From Candidatus Gastranaerophilales bacterium (lineage in GTDB: Bacteria > Cyanobacteriota > Vampirovibrionia > Gastranaerophilales > Gastranaerophilaceae): DNA of 64,000 nucleotides. A model generated the notes under the pieces. That model was not told where the DNA came from, searched no databases, and saw only the letters and a program-made list of their open reading frames with translations. Positions 17,534 through 25,861 of the stretch are shown here, piece by piece (the first letter of the stretch is position 1; each line of letters opens with the position of its first letter). The stretch lies in the NCBI GenBank assembly GCA_028693235.1, contig JAQUVW010000001.1, positions 567,106 to 631,105 on the forward strand, given 5' to 3'. The position numbers and the translations under genes are program-made.

Positions 17534-18103
17534 TTAACCTTTACAGTTATATTTGCATTGTGCACTGTTTAAACCGTTTATTAAGTATTCTTCTGTGGCG
17601 TCCATAGCACTATTTATCGCTTTTGTCAGTGGCTCAATTTGGTCTTTTGTAAATTTCCCCAGTACAAAATTTTCAGAGGGCATTCCTGTAGGTTGGGGGC
17701 CAATCCCTATTTTTAATCTGTCAAATTTTTGAGTGCCGGTGTTTTGAATAATTGATTTAATCCCGTTATGTCCCCCATCAGAGCCCGTTGCTCTAAATCT
17801 CAAAGCCCCCGCCGGCATTGCAATATCGTCATATACGATAAAAATGTCTTCTGTATCTATTTTATAAAAATTTAATAAAGCTCTAACCGCTTCCCCTGAC
17901 AAATTCATATAAGTTTGCGGTTTAGCGAGCAAAATACTTTCGCCAAACTTTTCTGTCTTTGCGATTTCTGCTTTGAATTTTGATTCAAATTTAAACCCAC
18001 AGTCCCATTTGTTGGCTAATTCGTTTATGTATATAAAACCTGTATTATGTCTTGTGTTTGTGTATTTATCCCCCGGATTTCCGAGTCCTACTATTAATTT
18101 CAT
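17534..18103 (-). CDS. pth: Peptidyl-tRNA hydrolase
   Basis: Pth releases tRNA from stalled peptidyl-tRNA. The 189-residue product has GLGNPGDKY near the start, the catalytic-His segment TRHNTGF, the LAKPQTYMNLSG motif, DDIAMPAG and the GGHNGIKSI region. Length and order are normal. AGGGAGTTAAT precedes the ATG. It is divergent from the HTH regulator gene. Confidence 0.96.
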   Translation of the reverse strand: MKLIVGLGNPGDKYTNTRHNTGFIYINELANKWDCGFKFESKFKAEIAKTEKFGESILLAKPQTYMNLSGEAVRALLNFYKIDTEDIFIVYDDIAMPAGALRFRATGSDGGHNGIKSIIQNTGTQKFDRLKIGIGPQPTGMPSENFVLGKFTKDQIEPLTKAINSAMDATEEYLINGLNSAQCKYNCKG

Positions 18104-18220
18104 ATTAACTCCCTAGTTTATGTGGCAAATAAACAATTAGTCTATCAAGACGACCTGTTTACCATTAACAAAATTTAAAAATAAAGTAATCATATAAATA
18201 TTATTAGAGGGAGGAAACTT

Positions 18221-18805
18221 ATGTCAACCAAAAGTAAATCAATTGTAGAATTAAAAAGTAGCCAAAAGCTTTTTGATTTCTTGAAATCAACCCATCTTCA
18301 CAAAAAAGATTTTGCTCAAATGATAGGCGTAACTTTATCATATGTTTACAATCTTATTGATAATGCCATTCCGTTTTCAACAAGAAGTACAACGCTTGAG
18401 CGAATTTCAGTTGTTATGGACGTTGCACCGGAAGATTTTGTCGAATACAAAATTCCGCAAGAACCTATTGTTATTGATGATGCCGTTGAATTTTTAAGAG
18501 AAAAACAATCTGAACAAAAATTATCAACAGTACAATTTCTAAAGGCATTTCCCAGAAAAAAACGTGTTGAAATCGTTGATATTTTAAGAGGTGCAAGACC
18601 AATACCACTTGATTGGAAAGAACTTATGTTAATAGCTCAGGTTCTCGATATTTCAAAAGAGGAAATCTATCCATATTGGGAAACTCGTTTGAAGCAACTA
18701 TTGCAGAATTCGGGGATAAATCTTACAGCCAATGTGGGGCTCGTGAACTCAATGTTTGATTGTGCTCGAGAATATGTTCATTCAAATAAAAGAAAAGCCC
18801 TTTAA
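18221..18805 (+). CDS. Transcriptional regulator with two HTH (XRE-like) segments
   Basis: The 194-residue product has an N-terminal Cro/CI-like helix-turn-helix (about residues 15-70, with KKDFAQMIGVTLSYVYNLI). A second, weaker HTH-like unit follows (about 85-155), with LSTVQFLKAF and an LMLIAQVLDISKEEIYPYW stretch, which resembles the end of an XRE domain. The C-terminus is helical. GGGAGGAAACTT precedes the ATG. It is a lone gene, so no target can be named; it may be autoregulated. The tandem arrangement is unusual and could be an internal duplication. Confidence 0.72.
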   Translation: MSTKSKSIVELKSSQKLFDFLKSTHLHKKDFAQMIGVTLSYVYNLIDNAIPFSTRSTTLERISVVMDVAPEDFVEYKIPQEPIVIDDAVEFLREKQSEQKLSTVQFLKAFPRKKRVEIVDILRGARPIPLDWKELMLIAQVLDISKEEIYPYWETRLKQLLQNSGINLTANVGLVNSMFDCAREYVHSNKRKAL

Positions 18806-18819
18806 CGGGCTTCTCTTTT
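18789..18819. terminator. Bidirectional terminator between convergent genes
   Basis: AAGCCC pairs with GGGCTT around TTTAAC, flanked by A-rich and T-rich arms on both sides. It can serve the HTH regulator gene on the plus strand and the metallophosphoesterase gene (stop at 18835) on the minus strand only if reached from the right. Confidence 0.7.
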
Positions 18820-18834
18820 GCTTAAAATCAATCT

Positions 18835-19695
18835 TTATATCCTTATCTTCTTTATCTCAACTTTTACCTCAGTCGGAGTTTTGAATATTTTTTTTTCGTA
18901 TGTTACTTTTACTATTTCGTAAATGTTAGGTTCACTTAATAATGATGGGACTGAAATGTGATAAATACCATTTTTGTCAATTGTGACTTTTTCATCGTGG
19001 TAATGCCCTGATGAAATTAGTGCTATATTTTTGTGTTTAATCAGCAAATCAAAATATGGGTCAGCTTCTAATGTTCTGTGTGAAAAATTTTCATAAGGCG
19101 GAATTAGAGGAAAATGTTGGAATATGAGTGCAACTTTATCTTGATTTTCAGTCAATACATTGTCGAGCCATTTTATTGTTTCTTCGGTATAAGTGCCATG
19201 TGCACTTGGGGCAAACTGCATAGCCCCGTCAACAACTATAGCTATAGTGTTTTTGTCAGGGTAAAAATAATAACTCGGTTTATCGCTTTTTTGATACGGA
19301 TTGTATAGCTGAACAGCTTTAATATATTGTTCTTTAGGGATTCCTGAAAGCTTGTAGGCATCGTGGTTCCCGAGTACAAAATAATGTGGTTTTTCAACAT
19401 TTTGGGTTTCTTTCAAAAACCCCATCATGCTGTCGGTTCTTGATTTATCAATGTTGTCCCCTAAGAACATAACAAAGTCAATGTCTTTAGAATGTTTATT
19501 CAGTGAAGTTATTGCAAATCCTAAATTCGCTTTACTTTTGCTCAAATCTCTTGAACTTGAAGTGATTCCGTCGGGCGAATAGTGGATATCAGTTAATTGA
19601 GCGAATGAAACAGTATGCGATTTTGCTAAAGCAAGATTGCTAAGCATAAACATTATTAAACAAAATTGAGTAAACTTTTTTATAAATTTAAACAT
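18835..19695 (-). CDS. Exported calcineurin-like metallophosphoesterase
   Basis: A 286-residue protein with a signal peptide (about 1-24, cut after LALA or so). Metal-binding motifs of the calcineurin fold are in order: the D-x-H motif in QLTDIHYSPDG, the GDN motif in FLGDNIDKS, the GNHD motif in VLGNHDAY, and later QHFPL and SGHYHDE. Predicted to act outside the inner membrane on an unknown phosphoester. Its ATG overlaps the end of the upstream 80-residue gene by 8 bases, indicating translational coupling. Confidence 0.88.
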   Translation of the reverse strand: MFKFIKKFTQFCLIMFMLSNLALAKSHTVSFAQLTDIHYSPDGITSSSRDLSKSKANLGFAITSLNKHSKDIDFVMFLGDNIDKSRTDSMMGFLKETQNVEKPHYFVLGNHDAYKLSGIPKEQYIKAVQLYNPYQKSDKPSYYFYPDKNTIAIVVDGAMQFAPSAHGTYTEETIKWLDNVLTENQDKVALIFQHFPLIPPYENFSHRTLEADPYFDLLIKHKNIALISSGHYHDEKVTIDKNGIYHISVPSLLSEPNIYEIVKVTYEKKIFKTPTEVKVEIKKIRI

Positions 19696-19930
19696 TTTCT
19701 AATCTTTTCCTTATATGAGCTTGAACTAATAAGGATTGTTCCAAGTCTTCTCTTGTGATGGTTTTCATTAAAATAAAAATTTCGCCGAGAGGCATTTTTT
19801 GAAATTTTTGTGCATCTAAAGCCATTGAAAGATTTTTTAGGTTAATCTTTCCTGCCTCAATTAAAATTTCACCTATCATTTGTTGTTCGGGAACATCGTC
19901 CCACTCGTATAATCTGAATAAATTTTTCAT
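19688..19930 (-). CDS. Small stand-alone domain resembling the GspE/PilB N-terminal (MshEN-like) domain
   Basis: The 80-residue product has the pattern IGEILIEAGKI...LxxALDxQK...LGEIFILMKTITREDLEQSL. This matches the N-terminal domain of type II secretion/type IV pilus ATPases, related domains of which bind cyclic-di-GMP, but here with no ATPase attached. It overlaps the metallophosphoesterase gene by 8 bases. A TATAAT-like box ends about six bases before the ATG, so a leaderless transcript is possible; read-through from the gene at 20281 is the alternative. The similarity is clear by pattern but the function is inference. Confidence 0.6.
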   Translation of the reverse strand: MKNLFRLYEWDDVPEQQMIGEILIEAGKINLKNLSMALDAQKFQKMPLGEIFILMKTITREDLEQSLLVQAHIRKRLENV

Positions 19931-19944
19931 AAGAAAATTATAAC

Positions 19945-19972
19945 AAAAAATCAGTGCGTTGGCACTGATTTC
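19945..19972 (-). terminator. Terminator of the 95-aa protein gene
   Basis: AATCAGTGC and GCACTGATT form a perfect 9-bp stem with a four-base loop, followed on the minus strand by a run of six T residues. It lies 24 bases after the stop at 19994. Confidence 0.88.
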
Positions 19973-19993
19973 TTATTTGCTATTAAATTAATT

Positions 19994-20281
19994 TTAACCA
20001 ATCAAGTAAAGTTTGCTACCGGCAACTCCGTCTTTTCCATTGTGTGAGACAGCCATTCCTGCTTGGTCACCTGCTGCTAAACCGTTTTCGAAATTAGCTC
20101 TTGCATTAGCAGGGGCAACTGCATCAACAGGTTGCTTTGATGTTAATCCACCAAAGTTAATAGGTTGAGCCGCACCTTGTGTCTCATTTACTTTTGGTTG
20201 TTGATTGTTATTGCCAAACCCTTGTACTGCATTTATTTTCTTCATAAAAGGGTTGTAGGCTTGAATTGCATCAATACCCAT
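19994..20281 (-). CDS. Small protein with PINFGG tag, function unknown
   Basis: A 95-residue, Asn/Gly/Ala-rich, low-complexity soluble protein without signal peptide or membrane span. The segment QPINFGGLTS at residues 39-48 resembles the F-K-G-like tags of other proteins in this window. AAAGGAAAAAACT precedes the ATG, and a perfect terminator follows, so this is a well-formed single-gene unit. No family is recognised. Confidence 0.65.
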   Translation of the reverse strand: MGIDAIQAYNPFMKKINAVQGFGNNNQQPKVNETQGAAQPINFGGLTSKQPVDAVAPANARANFENGLAAGDQAGMAVSHNGKDGVAGSKLYLIG

Positions 20282-20328
20282 AGTTTTTTCCTTTGCTTAT
20301 ATATATAAAAACAAATATAACAATTTTT

Positions 20329-20365
20329 TTGCATGTTTTTCATTTATTTTTACAATGTTAACATT
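20329..20365 (+). promoter_or_regulatory. Probable promoter of the oxoamine synthase gene, overlapped by a 12-bp palindrome
   Basis: TTGCAT at 20329-20334 and TACAAT at 20351-20356 are 16 bases apart, upstream of the ATG at 20387. The perfect palindrome AATGTTAACATT (20354-20365) overlaps the -10 element and could be an operator. Confidence 0.4.
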
Positions 20366-20386
20366 TGACGTGTTAAAATATTAATT

Positions 20387-21538
20387 ATGTTAGAAAAATA
20401 TTTATCAGAAATTAATAAACTTAAGGATATTTCTTGTAATCGTTTGGTTGCTGATATTGAGAAGGTCGGGAAGTATGTTTTATCTAATGAGCGAAAATTG
20501 CTTAATTTATCTTCAAATGACTACCTTGGGTTAGCGGAAAATAAAGAGATATTGTCTGATTTCTATTCTCGTTTTCAACTTCCGATGGGCTCTGCTTCTG
20601 CCAGACTACTAACAGGGACTACTTCTTCTTATAAAAAATTAGAGAGTTATTTAGCAAATGCTTTTCAAAAAGAAGGGGCATTGCTTTTTAATAGTGGCTA
20701 TCACGCCAATGTAGGGCTTATTTCTTCTCTTTTGGACAGTAAAGATGTTTTGTTTATGGATAAGTTAAATCATGCCAGCATGGTCGATGGTTTAAAGCTA
20801 AGCGGAACAAACTTTTATCGGTATAAGCATCTTGACTATGAACATTTGGAAAACTTATTGGAAAAGCATCGCAATGACTATGAAACTGCGATAATAGCTT
20901 CAGAGTCCGTGTTTAGCATGGATGGAGATATCGCAGACTTGGAAAAGCTTGTTGAACTAAAAAATAAATATAATGCTATTTTATTATTAGATGAAGCTCA
21001 TGCTTTCGGTGTCTTTGGCGAAAACGGATTAGGTTTAGCGGAAGTTCAAAATTTGCTAAATGAGGTAGATATTATAGTCGCTACTTTTGGAAAATCTATT
21101 GGTTCAGTGGGTGCTTTTGTAGTTGGAAAGAGCGTTTTAATCGATTATTTGACTAATAAAGCGAGAAGTTTTATTTTTTCAACTGCACTTCCCGAAGCTA
21201 ATATCGTCTTTTCAAAATTTGTGTTGGAAAATATTTTGCCTCATACATTAGATTTAAGAAAAAATCTCTTGAAAACAGCTTCAATTTTTAGAAATTTAAT
21301 TCAGCAAAGGGGTTTGAATACCTTAGGAGCGTCACAAATTGTACCTGTTATACTTGGCGAAAATGAAATTGCGGTCAAAGTATCTTCAGAACTTCAAAAT
21401 TCAGGTTATTATGTTTTGCCAATCAGGCATCCTACCGTCCCAGTCAATACAGCTCGCCTTAGATTGTCTTTGCGGGCAGATATTTCTTTGGATGAAATTC
21501 GAAATATTCCTGAAATTATATCTGGCATACTCAACTAA
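20387..21538 (+). CDS. Alpha-oxoamine synthase (8-amino-7-oxononanoate synthase or 2-amino-3-ketobutyrate CoA ligase type)
   Basis: This PLP enzyme joins an amino acid and an acyl-CoA/ACP with loss of CO2 or CoA. The 383-residue product has LSSNDYLGLA, SARLLTGTTSSYKKLE, the DEAHAFGVFG segment and the PLP lysine K236 in ATFGKSIGSVG. Length and the missing N-terminal extension fit BioF or Kbl. No other biotin or threonine-degradation gene is nearby, so the substrate is undecided. A second, longer family member is at 38563. No Shine-Dalgarno is visible before the ATG. Confidence 0.85.
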   Translation: MLEKYLSEINKLKDISCNRLVADIEKVGKYVLSNERKLLNLSSNDYLGLAENKEILSDFYSRFQLPMGSASARLLTGTTSSYKKLESYLANAFQKEGALLFNSGYHANVGLISSLLDSKDVLFMDKLNHASMVDGLKLSGTNFYRYKHLDYEHLENLLEKHRNDYETAIIASESVFSMDGDIADLEKLVELKNKYNAILLLDEAHAFGVFGENGLGLAEVQNLLNEVDIIVATFGKSIGSVGAFVVGKSVLIDYLTNKARSFIFSTALPEANIVFSKFVLENILPHTLDLRKNLLKTASIFRNLIQQRGLNTLGASQIVPVILGENEIAVKVSSELQNSGYYVLPIRHPTVPVNTARLRLSLRADISLDEIRNIPEIISGILN

Positions 21539-21551
21539 TCATAAAAAATAT

Positions 21552-21579
21552 TTGCATGAAAAATTTTATGTGTTAAGAT
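21552..21579 (+). promoter_or_regulatory. Probable promoter of tRNA-Arg
   Basis: TTGCAT (21552-21557) and TAAGAT (21574-21579) are separated by 16 bases and end 27 bases before the tRNA 5' end. Confidence 0.4.
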
Positions 21580-21606
21580 AATTTCATAGGAATGAAAAAG
21601 ATTAAA

Positions 21607-21681
<75 letters not shown>

Positions 21682-21732
21682 TTTTTTTTATGCTGATTTA
21701 GCAATTTTTATTTTCATAACCTTTGTATAAAT

Positions 21733-22344
21733 ATGGCAATAAATCAATTTTCTGCATATAAAAATTCTTTATGTAATTTTTCAAAGGTGGCTTTAAGGGG
21801 AAAATCGCAAGTCGCTTTTTCTGCTTGTTCTACTGATGTATTTGTATCCTCAAAGAAAATTAATGGCAATTCTCCAGCTCTAAAAACATTTGTTGCAGGT
21901 ACAAAAGACATGGGCGAGTTTGTTCAGCATCTTTTGCAATGGGATAAATCTAAAGAACCTTATAATGCGAAAAAGTGGGAGTTTCAGCTAATTAATTCAA
22001 TAGATAGTGGCAGGATTGTTCCTTTTATTGTCAGGGATAATTCTGAAAAAGGAAAAATTATCGCAACTTCACAAATTGAATTTTTAAATCAGGATGATGC
22101 ATTTGCTGCAAATTTATACGTAAATAATGATTTCCAAAACAAAGGAATTGGCAAAATTCTTATGAATAAAATGCTTGATAAAGCTCAAGAAAAGCACATC
22201 AAACGAGTGTTTCTACAAGCTGAAAATCCAATTGCTATAGATATGTATAAACAATTTGGATTTAAACCGGTTGATAAACGACTTGTACCTTTGTTGTATC
22301 GAAATGATGATTCATCTGTTGTTCACATGCTACTTGAATTTTGA
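21733..22344 (+). CDS. GNAT-family N-acetyltransferase with lineage-type N-terminal extension
   Basis: Residues about 85-203 form an acetyltransferase fold. The acetyl-CoA motif is in NDFQNKGIGKILMNKML, preceded by the beta4 strand AANLYVN and followed by FLQAENPIAIDMYKQFGF. The first 80 residues are not part of the GNAT fold and include KSQVAFSACS at 24-33, similar to the F-K-G-like tags. Substrate unknown. No ribosome site is visible before the ATG. It lies alone between tRNA-Arg and mrp. Confidence 0.85.
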   Translation: MAINQFSAYKNSLCNFSKVALRGKSQVAFSACSTDVFVSSKKINGNSPALKTFVAGTKDMGEFVQHLLQWDKSKEPYNAKKWEFQLINSIDSGRIVPFIVRDNSEKGKIIATSQIEFLNQDDAFAANLYVNNDFQNKGIGKILMNKMLDKAQEKHIKRVFLQAENPIAIDMYKQFGFKPVDKRLVPLLYRNDDSSVVHMLLEF

Positions 22345-22357
22345 TTATAAATTTGTT

Positions 22358-23158
22358 TTACTTTGCATTTATAATTTTTTCTATGATTTTGTTCATTTCG
22401 TTTGCAGTTTGAGTTTTTGAGTATTTTTCTAAGAATGGCTCACCGTTGTCATCGGCTTCAACTATATCAGCTTCTAATGGTATTTTACCTAGGAAGTTTA
22501 TATCCATTTCTTGTGCCATTTTTTCTCCGCCGCCTGATTTGAAAATTTCAACTTTTTCACCGCAGTGAGTGCAAACAAATCCGCTCATATTTTCAATGAC
22601 GCCTAAAATAGGTGTGTTAAGTTTTTTGCAGAAATTAACTGATTTTTTAACATCAACAATTGCAAGCTTTTGAGGAGTGGTAACAATTAGGGCACCTGTT
22701 AAGTTTTTAAGGGTTTGGATAACTGATAGAGGCTCATCTCCAGTGCCAGGAGGACAATCTACGATTAAATAATCAATTTCACCCCATTCAACTTCGCTCA
22801 TCATTTCTTTTATAAATCCCATTTTTGCAGGTCCACGCCAAATAATAGGTGCTGTGTTATCTTCTATCATGAACCCAACTGATATAATTTTAAGATTTTT
22901 ATTGTATTCAATAGGCATTATTGATACTCCGTCAGACATTGGAGCGGCACCTTCTAAACCAAATAAAGTAGGGATACTCGGTCCATGAACATCAACATCA
23001 AGTAAGCCTGTTTTAAAGCCTTTTAAAGATAAACTTACTGCTAAATTCGCAGCTATTGTACTTTTACCTACGCCACCTTTGCCAGATAGTACAACAATTG
23101 TGTTCTTTATTTTTGTTAATCTCTCATTGATTTTTTCATCTTGATTTTGAATGTCCAT
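22358..23158 (-). CDS. Mrp/ApbC (NBP35-type) Fe-S cluster carrier ATPase
   Basis: Mrp/ApbC proteins are P-loop ATPases that hold and hand over Fe-S clusters. The 266-residue product has the deviant Walker A GKGGVGKST near residue 25 and DVDVHGPSIPTLFG. The CTHC pair near residues 200-203 bridges a cluster in the dimer, and VDCPPGTGDEPL is present. The N-terminal DUF59 domain seen in many Mrp proteins is absent. GGAGATAAATT precedes the ATG. It fits with NifU/NifS and HydG in Fe-S metabolism. Confidence 0.93.
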   Translation of the reverse strand: MDIQNQDEKINERLTKIKNTIVVLSGKGGVGKSTIAANLAVSLSLKGFKTGLLDVDVHGPSIPTLFGLEGAAPMSDGVSIMPIEYNKNLKIISVGFMIEDNTAPIIWRGPAKMGFIKEMMSEVEWGEIDYLIVDCPPGTGDEPLSVIQTLKNLTGALIVTTPQKLAIVDVKKSVNFCKKLNTPILGVIENMSGFVCTHCGEKVEIFKSGGGEKMAQEMDINFLGKIPLEADIVEADDNGEPFLEKYSKTQTANEMNKIIEKIINAK

Positions 23159-23265
23159 AATTTATCTCCTTTCTTTCATTGTACTCTAAAAAAGTGATGC
23201 AGAATTGAAATTATACATTTTTTATTATAACGTCTGTGGTATTCTGTTTGCGAGAGGTGTTTTTA

Positions 23266-23718
23266 ATGGTAAAAAAATCAGAATTGGCAAAATTATATTT
23301 TAATCAAGGGTATAACTGTGCACAGTCAGTTCTTTTGCCGTTTGCAGAAGAAATCGGGCTAACAAAAGACGAGGCTCTTAAATTAGCATCATCATTTGGA
23401 GGCGGAATGGGAAAATTACGTGAAGTTTGTGGTGCCGTAAGCTCTTTGTTTATGATTGCTGGGCTGAAAAAAGGTTATACTTCTCCAGCTGATGACGAGG
23501 TCAAGACACAACATTATAAGTTGATTCAAGATTTAGCAAATCAGTTTAAGGCAAATCATAATACAATAATATGCCGAGAACTTTTAAATAAAGGGTCTGA
23601 CGGTTTTATACCGTCTGTCAGAAACGCAGAGTATTACAAAACCAGACCTTGTGAAAGATTTGTTGAAACAGCTGCTGAACTTGCTGATGAGCTGTTAAAC
23701 GAAGAAAGAGCCCTATAA
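23266..23718 (+). CDS. C_GCAxxG_C_C family protein (possible redox/metal protein)
   Basis: The 150-residue product has the spaced cysteines that name this family: NQGYNCAQSVLLPF, GGGMGKLREVCGAVSSL, TIICRELL and TRPCERFVETAAEL. The role is unknown; a transmembrane-free metal or redox function is usually guessed. The start at 23266 is chosen over one at 23236 because AGAGGTG lies 7 bases before it and the family begins at this point. Confidence 0.85.
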   Translation: MVKKSELAKLYFNQGYNCAQSVLLPFAEEIGLTKDEALKLASSFGGGMGKLREVCGAVSSLFMIAGLKKGYTSPADDEVKTQHYKLIQDLANQFKANHNTIICRELLNKGSDGFIPSVRNAEYYKTRPCERFVETAAELADELLNEERAL

Positions 23719-23730
23719 GAGCTCTTTCTT
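23702..23730. terminator. Hairpin between convergent genes, probable terminator
   Basis: AAGAAAGAGC pairs with GCTCTTTCTT around a nine-base loop. It overlaps the stop of the C_GCAxxG_C_C gene and precedes the stop of the EF-hand gene at 23749. T-runs are short, so activity is uncertain. Confidence 0.45.
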
Positions 23731-23748
23731 GATATTCGTGTTATCTGT

Positions 23749-25470
23749 TTATGTCTGTTCTGTTTTCTTTTTCTCTTCTTGTTTTTTCAATGCAATTTCC
23801 TTGAAATTTGATTCGATATCTTTTGCTTTATCCTTGCCTTCATACTTGCCGATTGTTTGAATAGCATTTTTTACATCGCTTCGGGTTATTCCCAAATTGC
23901 TCCAAGCTGTTTCTAATTTCTTTTCAAGGTTTGTATAATTATTTTCAAATTCACTGTATACTTTACTGAAATCAGTTGCTTTAGCAGCAGTATTTTTGTC
24001 TTTTGCGAAATCATTTATACCATTGTCCCTGTCAGAGAAATTGTAGTTATTTCTTAGCCAATCGACGTTATCCAAGGTGTTATATCCATTGTCTACATTA
24101 TCACCGTTGAATGTTAATGAGTATGTTCCAAGAAGTGTGTTTCCGTTAGACATATCCTTGTTTACCGCATCATAACTGTTTAGGTTGATTGAGTCACCGT
24201 CTTTGAATACATCGGCTGCATTTTTGACTGTTTGTTTACCTGATGAATCTGTTACAACCATTTTTAAATCACTTGCCGCAAGTTCATCTTTAGATACTTT
24301 ACCGTCGCTATTTGCGTCTAATGCTGCCATTTCATTCCAGCCGTTTTTTGCACCTAAAAATTCATTTTCATTACTCAAATCACCGTTTTTATCCTTGTCA
24401 ACGAAGAAGTCATAGCGATTGCCACCTTGCGAGAAACCAATCGGGTCGCATCGTTTGCAATTTTCATCATCTTTTGCTGCAGATTCTTTTTCTTTTTCTA
24501 CCAAATCATTTACTTGGTCAGATAGTTTGCTGGCATTGCTTGCAAGATTTGTATTAGCTTTTATAAGCGTGCCCATTTTGTCTAGGTAGCCTTTTAGTGT
24601 TCCCATTTTATTTTCGGCATCGACCATTTTGTTGATTACTTGCGAAAGCTTCGTATCACCGCTTGCAGACAATGAGTTTAGACGGTTTGATAAATGCCCT
24701 TTAAAATCATCATAGGTCATAGAGCCTTCGGCACGGGTATATCTGTCGAGTTCTTCGCTTACAATTTTTGAAGCATCTTTCTTTTGCTCATCAGCGATTT
24801 CTTCACTTTGTTCAATCGCAGCGTCAATTTGTTTTTCTATTTCTTTTTGAAGCTGTTCAACAGTGCCTTTTAAGGCTTCAATTTGGTTATTATTTGATAT
24901 TATTTGTGAATTTAATGAGCTTAATTGTGTTTGTAAAGCTTGGATTTGCTCAGTATATCCTGAGGCAGATTTCAAATCTTTAACAAACTGGTTGTAAACT
25001 TCTTTAGCTGTAGCGTCGTGACCAATCGGGCAGTTATAACTGCCGTCGTCATTGAGAGAGATACCTACGCTTGGAAATACTTGGTTTATTATGTTTACAA
25101 TTTCATTTTTAGAATATGTTTTGCCTAAATCGGCAATTACTCCATCTTTTAATGCCTTTTGAAACGCAATTAATTGTGGATTGTTTGAGGTGTATGGGTC
25201 GCTACCGCCGGCAGTTGCTGCGTATTTTGTTTGCAATTCTTTAACTATTGCAGAAATATCTTTCGTTTCTTTAGTAGTGCTTTCTTGAAAATTTGCCAGT
25301 AAAGGAGCTGTATCTATTCCCATAGTTGTAATTTGAGCCAGTTCATCTTTTGTAAAACCACCTTCAGCAAGTTCCTTAACTTCTTTAATTTGAGCTTCTG
25401 TAAGAGTCTTTCCGTACAAAGAGTCAACGCTTACAGTCGTTTTTAAATAATTTACCTCATTTAAACCCAT
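23749..25470 (-). CDS. Large EF-hand and coiled-coil protein, function unknown
   Basis: I do not recognise the whole protein. In 573 residues, the N-terminal third contains helical segments around LTEAQIKEVKEL. A long coiled coil spans about residues 172-330 (repeated Gln/Glu/Lys heptads). A CKRC pair lies at 338/341. Two EF-hand loops follow at about 358-369 (DKDKNGDLSNEN, imperfect at position 12) and 385-396 (DANSDGKVSKDE, canonical). No signal peptide is evident. The GTG at 25479 is less likely than the ATG at 25470, which has AAGGTG before it. It probably binds calcium and may be secreted without a classical signal. It lies downstream of the MlaA fusion and TSCPD genes. Confidence 0.75.
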   Translation of the reverse strand: MGLNEVNYLKTTVSVDSLYGKTLTEAQIKEVKELAEGGFTKDELAQITTMGIDTAPLLANFQESTTKETKDISAIVKELQTKYAATAGGSDPYTSNNPQLIAFQKALKDGVIADLGKTYSKNEIVNIINQVFPSVGISLNDDGSYNCPIGHDATAKEVYNQFVKDLKSASGYTEQIQALQTQLSSLNSQIISNNNQIEALKGTVEQLQKEIEKQIDAAIEQSEEIADEQKKDASKIVSEELDRYTRAEGSMTYDDFKGHLSNRLNSLSASGDTKLSQVINKMVDAENKMGTLKGYLDKMGTLIKANTNLASNASKLSDQVNDLVEKEKESAAKDDENCKRCDPIGFSQGGNRYDFFVDKDKNGDLSNENEFLGAKNGWNEMAALDANSDGKVSKDELAASDLKMVVTDSSGKQTVKNAADVFKDGDSINLNSYDAVNKDMSNGNTLLGTYSLTFNGDNVDNGYNTLDNVDWLRNNYNFSDRDNGINDFAKDKNTAAKATDFSKVYSEFENNYTNLEKKLETAWSNLGITRSDVKNAIQTIGKYEGKDKAKDIESNFKEIALKKQEEKKKTEQT

Positions 25471-25574
25471 GACATTCACCTTACATTAATTCACGATACT
25501 TTTAATATATCGGTCATATATTCATTGGCTTTAGGGTTTAAGCACATATTTGTTAAAGTTGTTACAATTTGTAA

Positions 25575-25850
25575 TTATTTGTTAGTAACTTTTTGTGGTT
25601 CTTTTTGTTTTGCGTATTCCATCAGGCAAATTGCAAGTTGTGCCGGGCAACTTGTTTCTTTTGTTCCACATTTTATATTTTCAAGCTTATTTATAACATC
25701 ATTTACGTGCATTCCTTTTACAAGTTGTGAGATTGCAGATAGGTTTCCACTACAACCACCTGAAAAATCTGTTGAATTTATGATGTTATTTTCAATTTCA
25801 ATCTTTATTTTTTTACAGCAAACACCTTTGGGAGTGTATTCTATTTTCAT
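25575..25850 (-). CDS. TSCPD-domain protein (TIGR03905-like)
   Basis: The 91-residue product has the family pattern YTPKGVCCKKI, then GGCSGNLSAISQLVKGM, then CGTKETSCPAQLA, which contains the TSCP motif. The same domain is fused to some ribonucleotide reductases; stand-alone copies are of unknown function, possibly metal-binding through the cysteines. It starts 11 bases after the MlaA-hydrolase gene, so the two are probably co-transcribed. Confidence 0.85.
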   Translation of the reverse strand: MKIEYTPKGVCCKKIKIEIENNIINSTDFSGGCSGNLSAISQLVKGMHVNDVINKLENIKCGTKETSCPAQLAICLMEYAKQKEPQKVTNK

Positions 25851-25861
25851 AATTATTTTCC

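Noticed and set aside
17365..17607. 80-codon frame across the orphan terminator
   Set aside because: It crosses the terminator and runs into the antisense of pth; no start signal.
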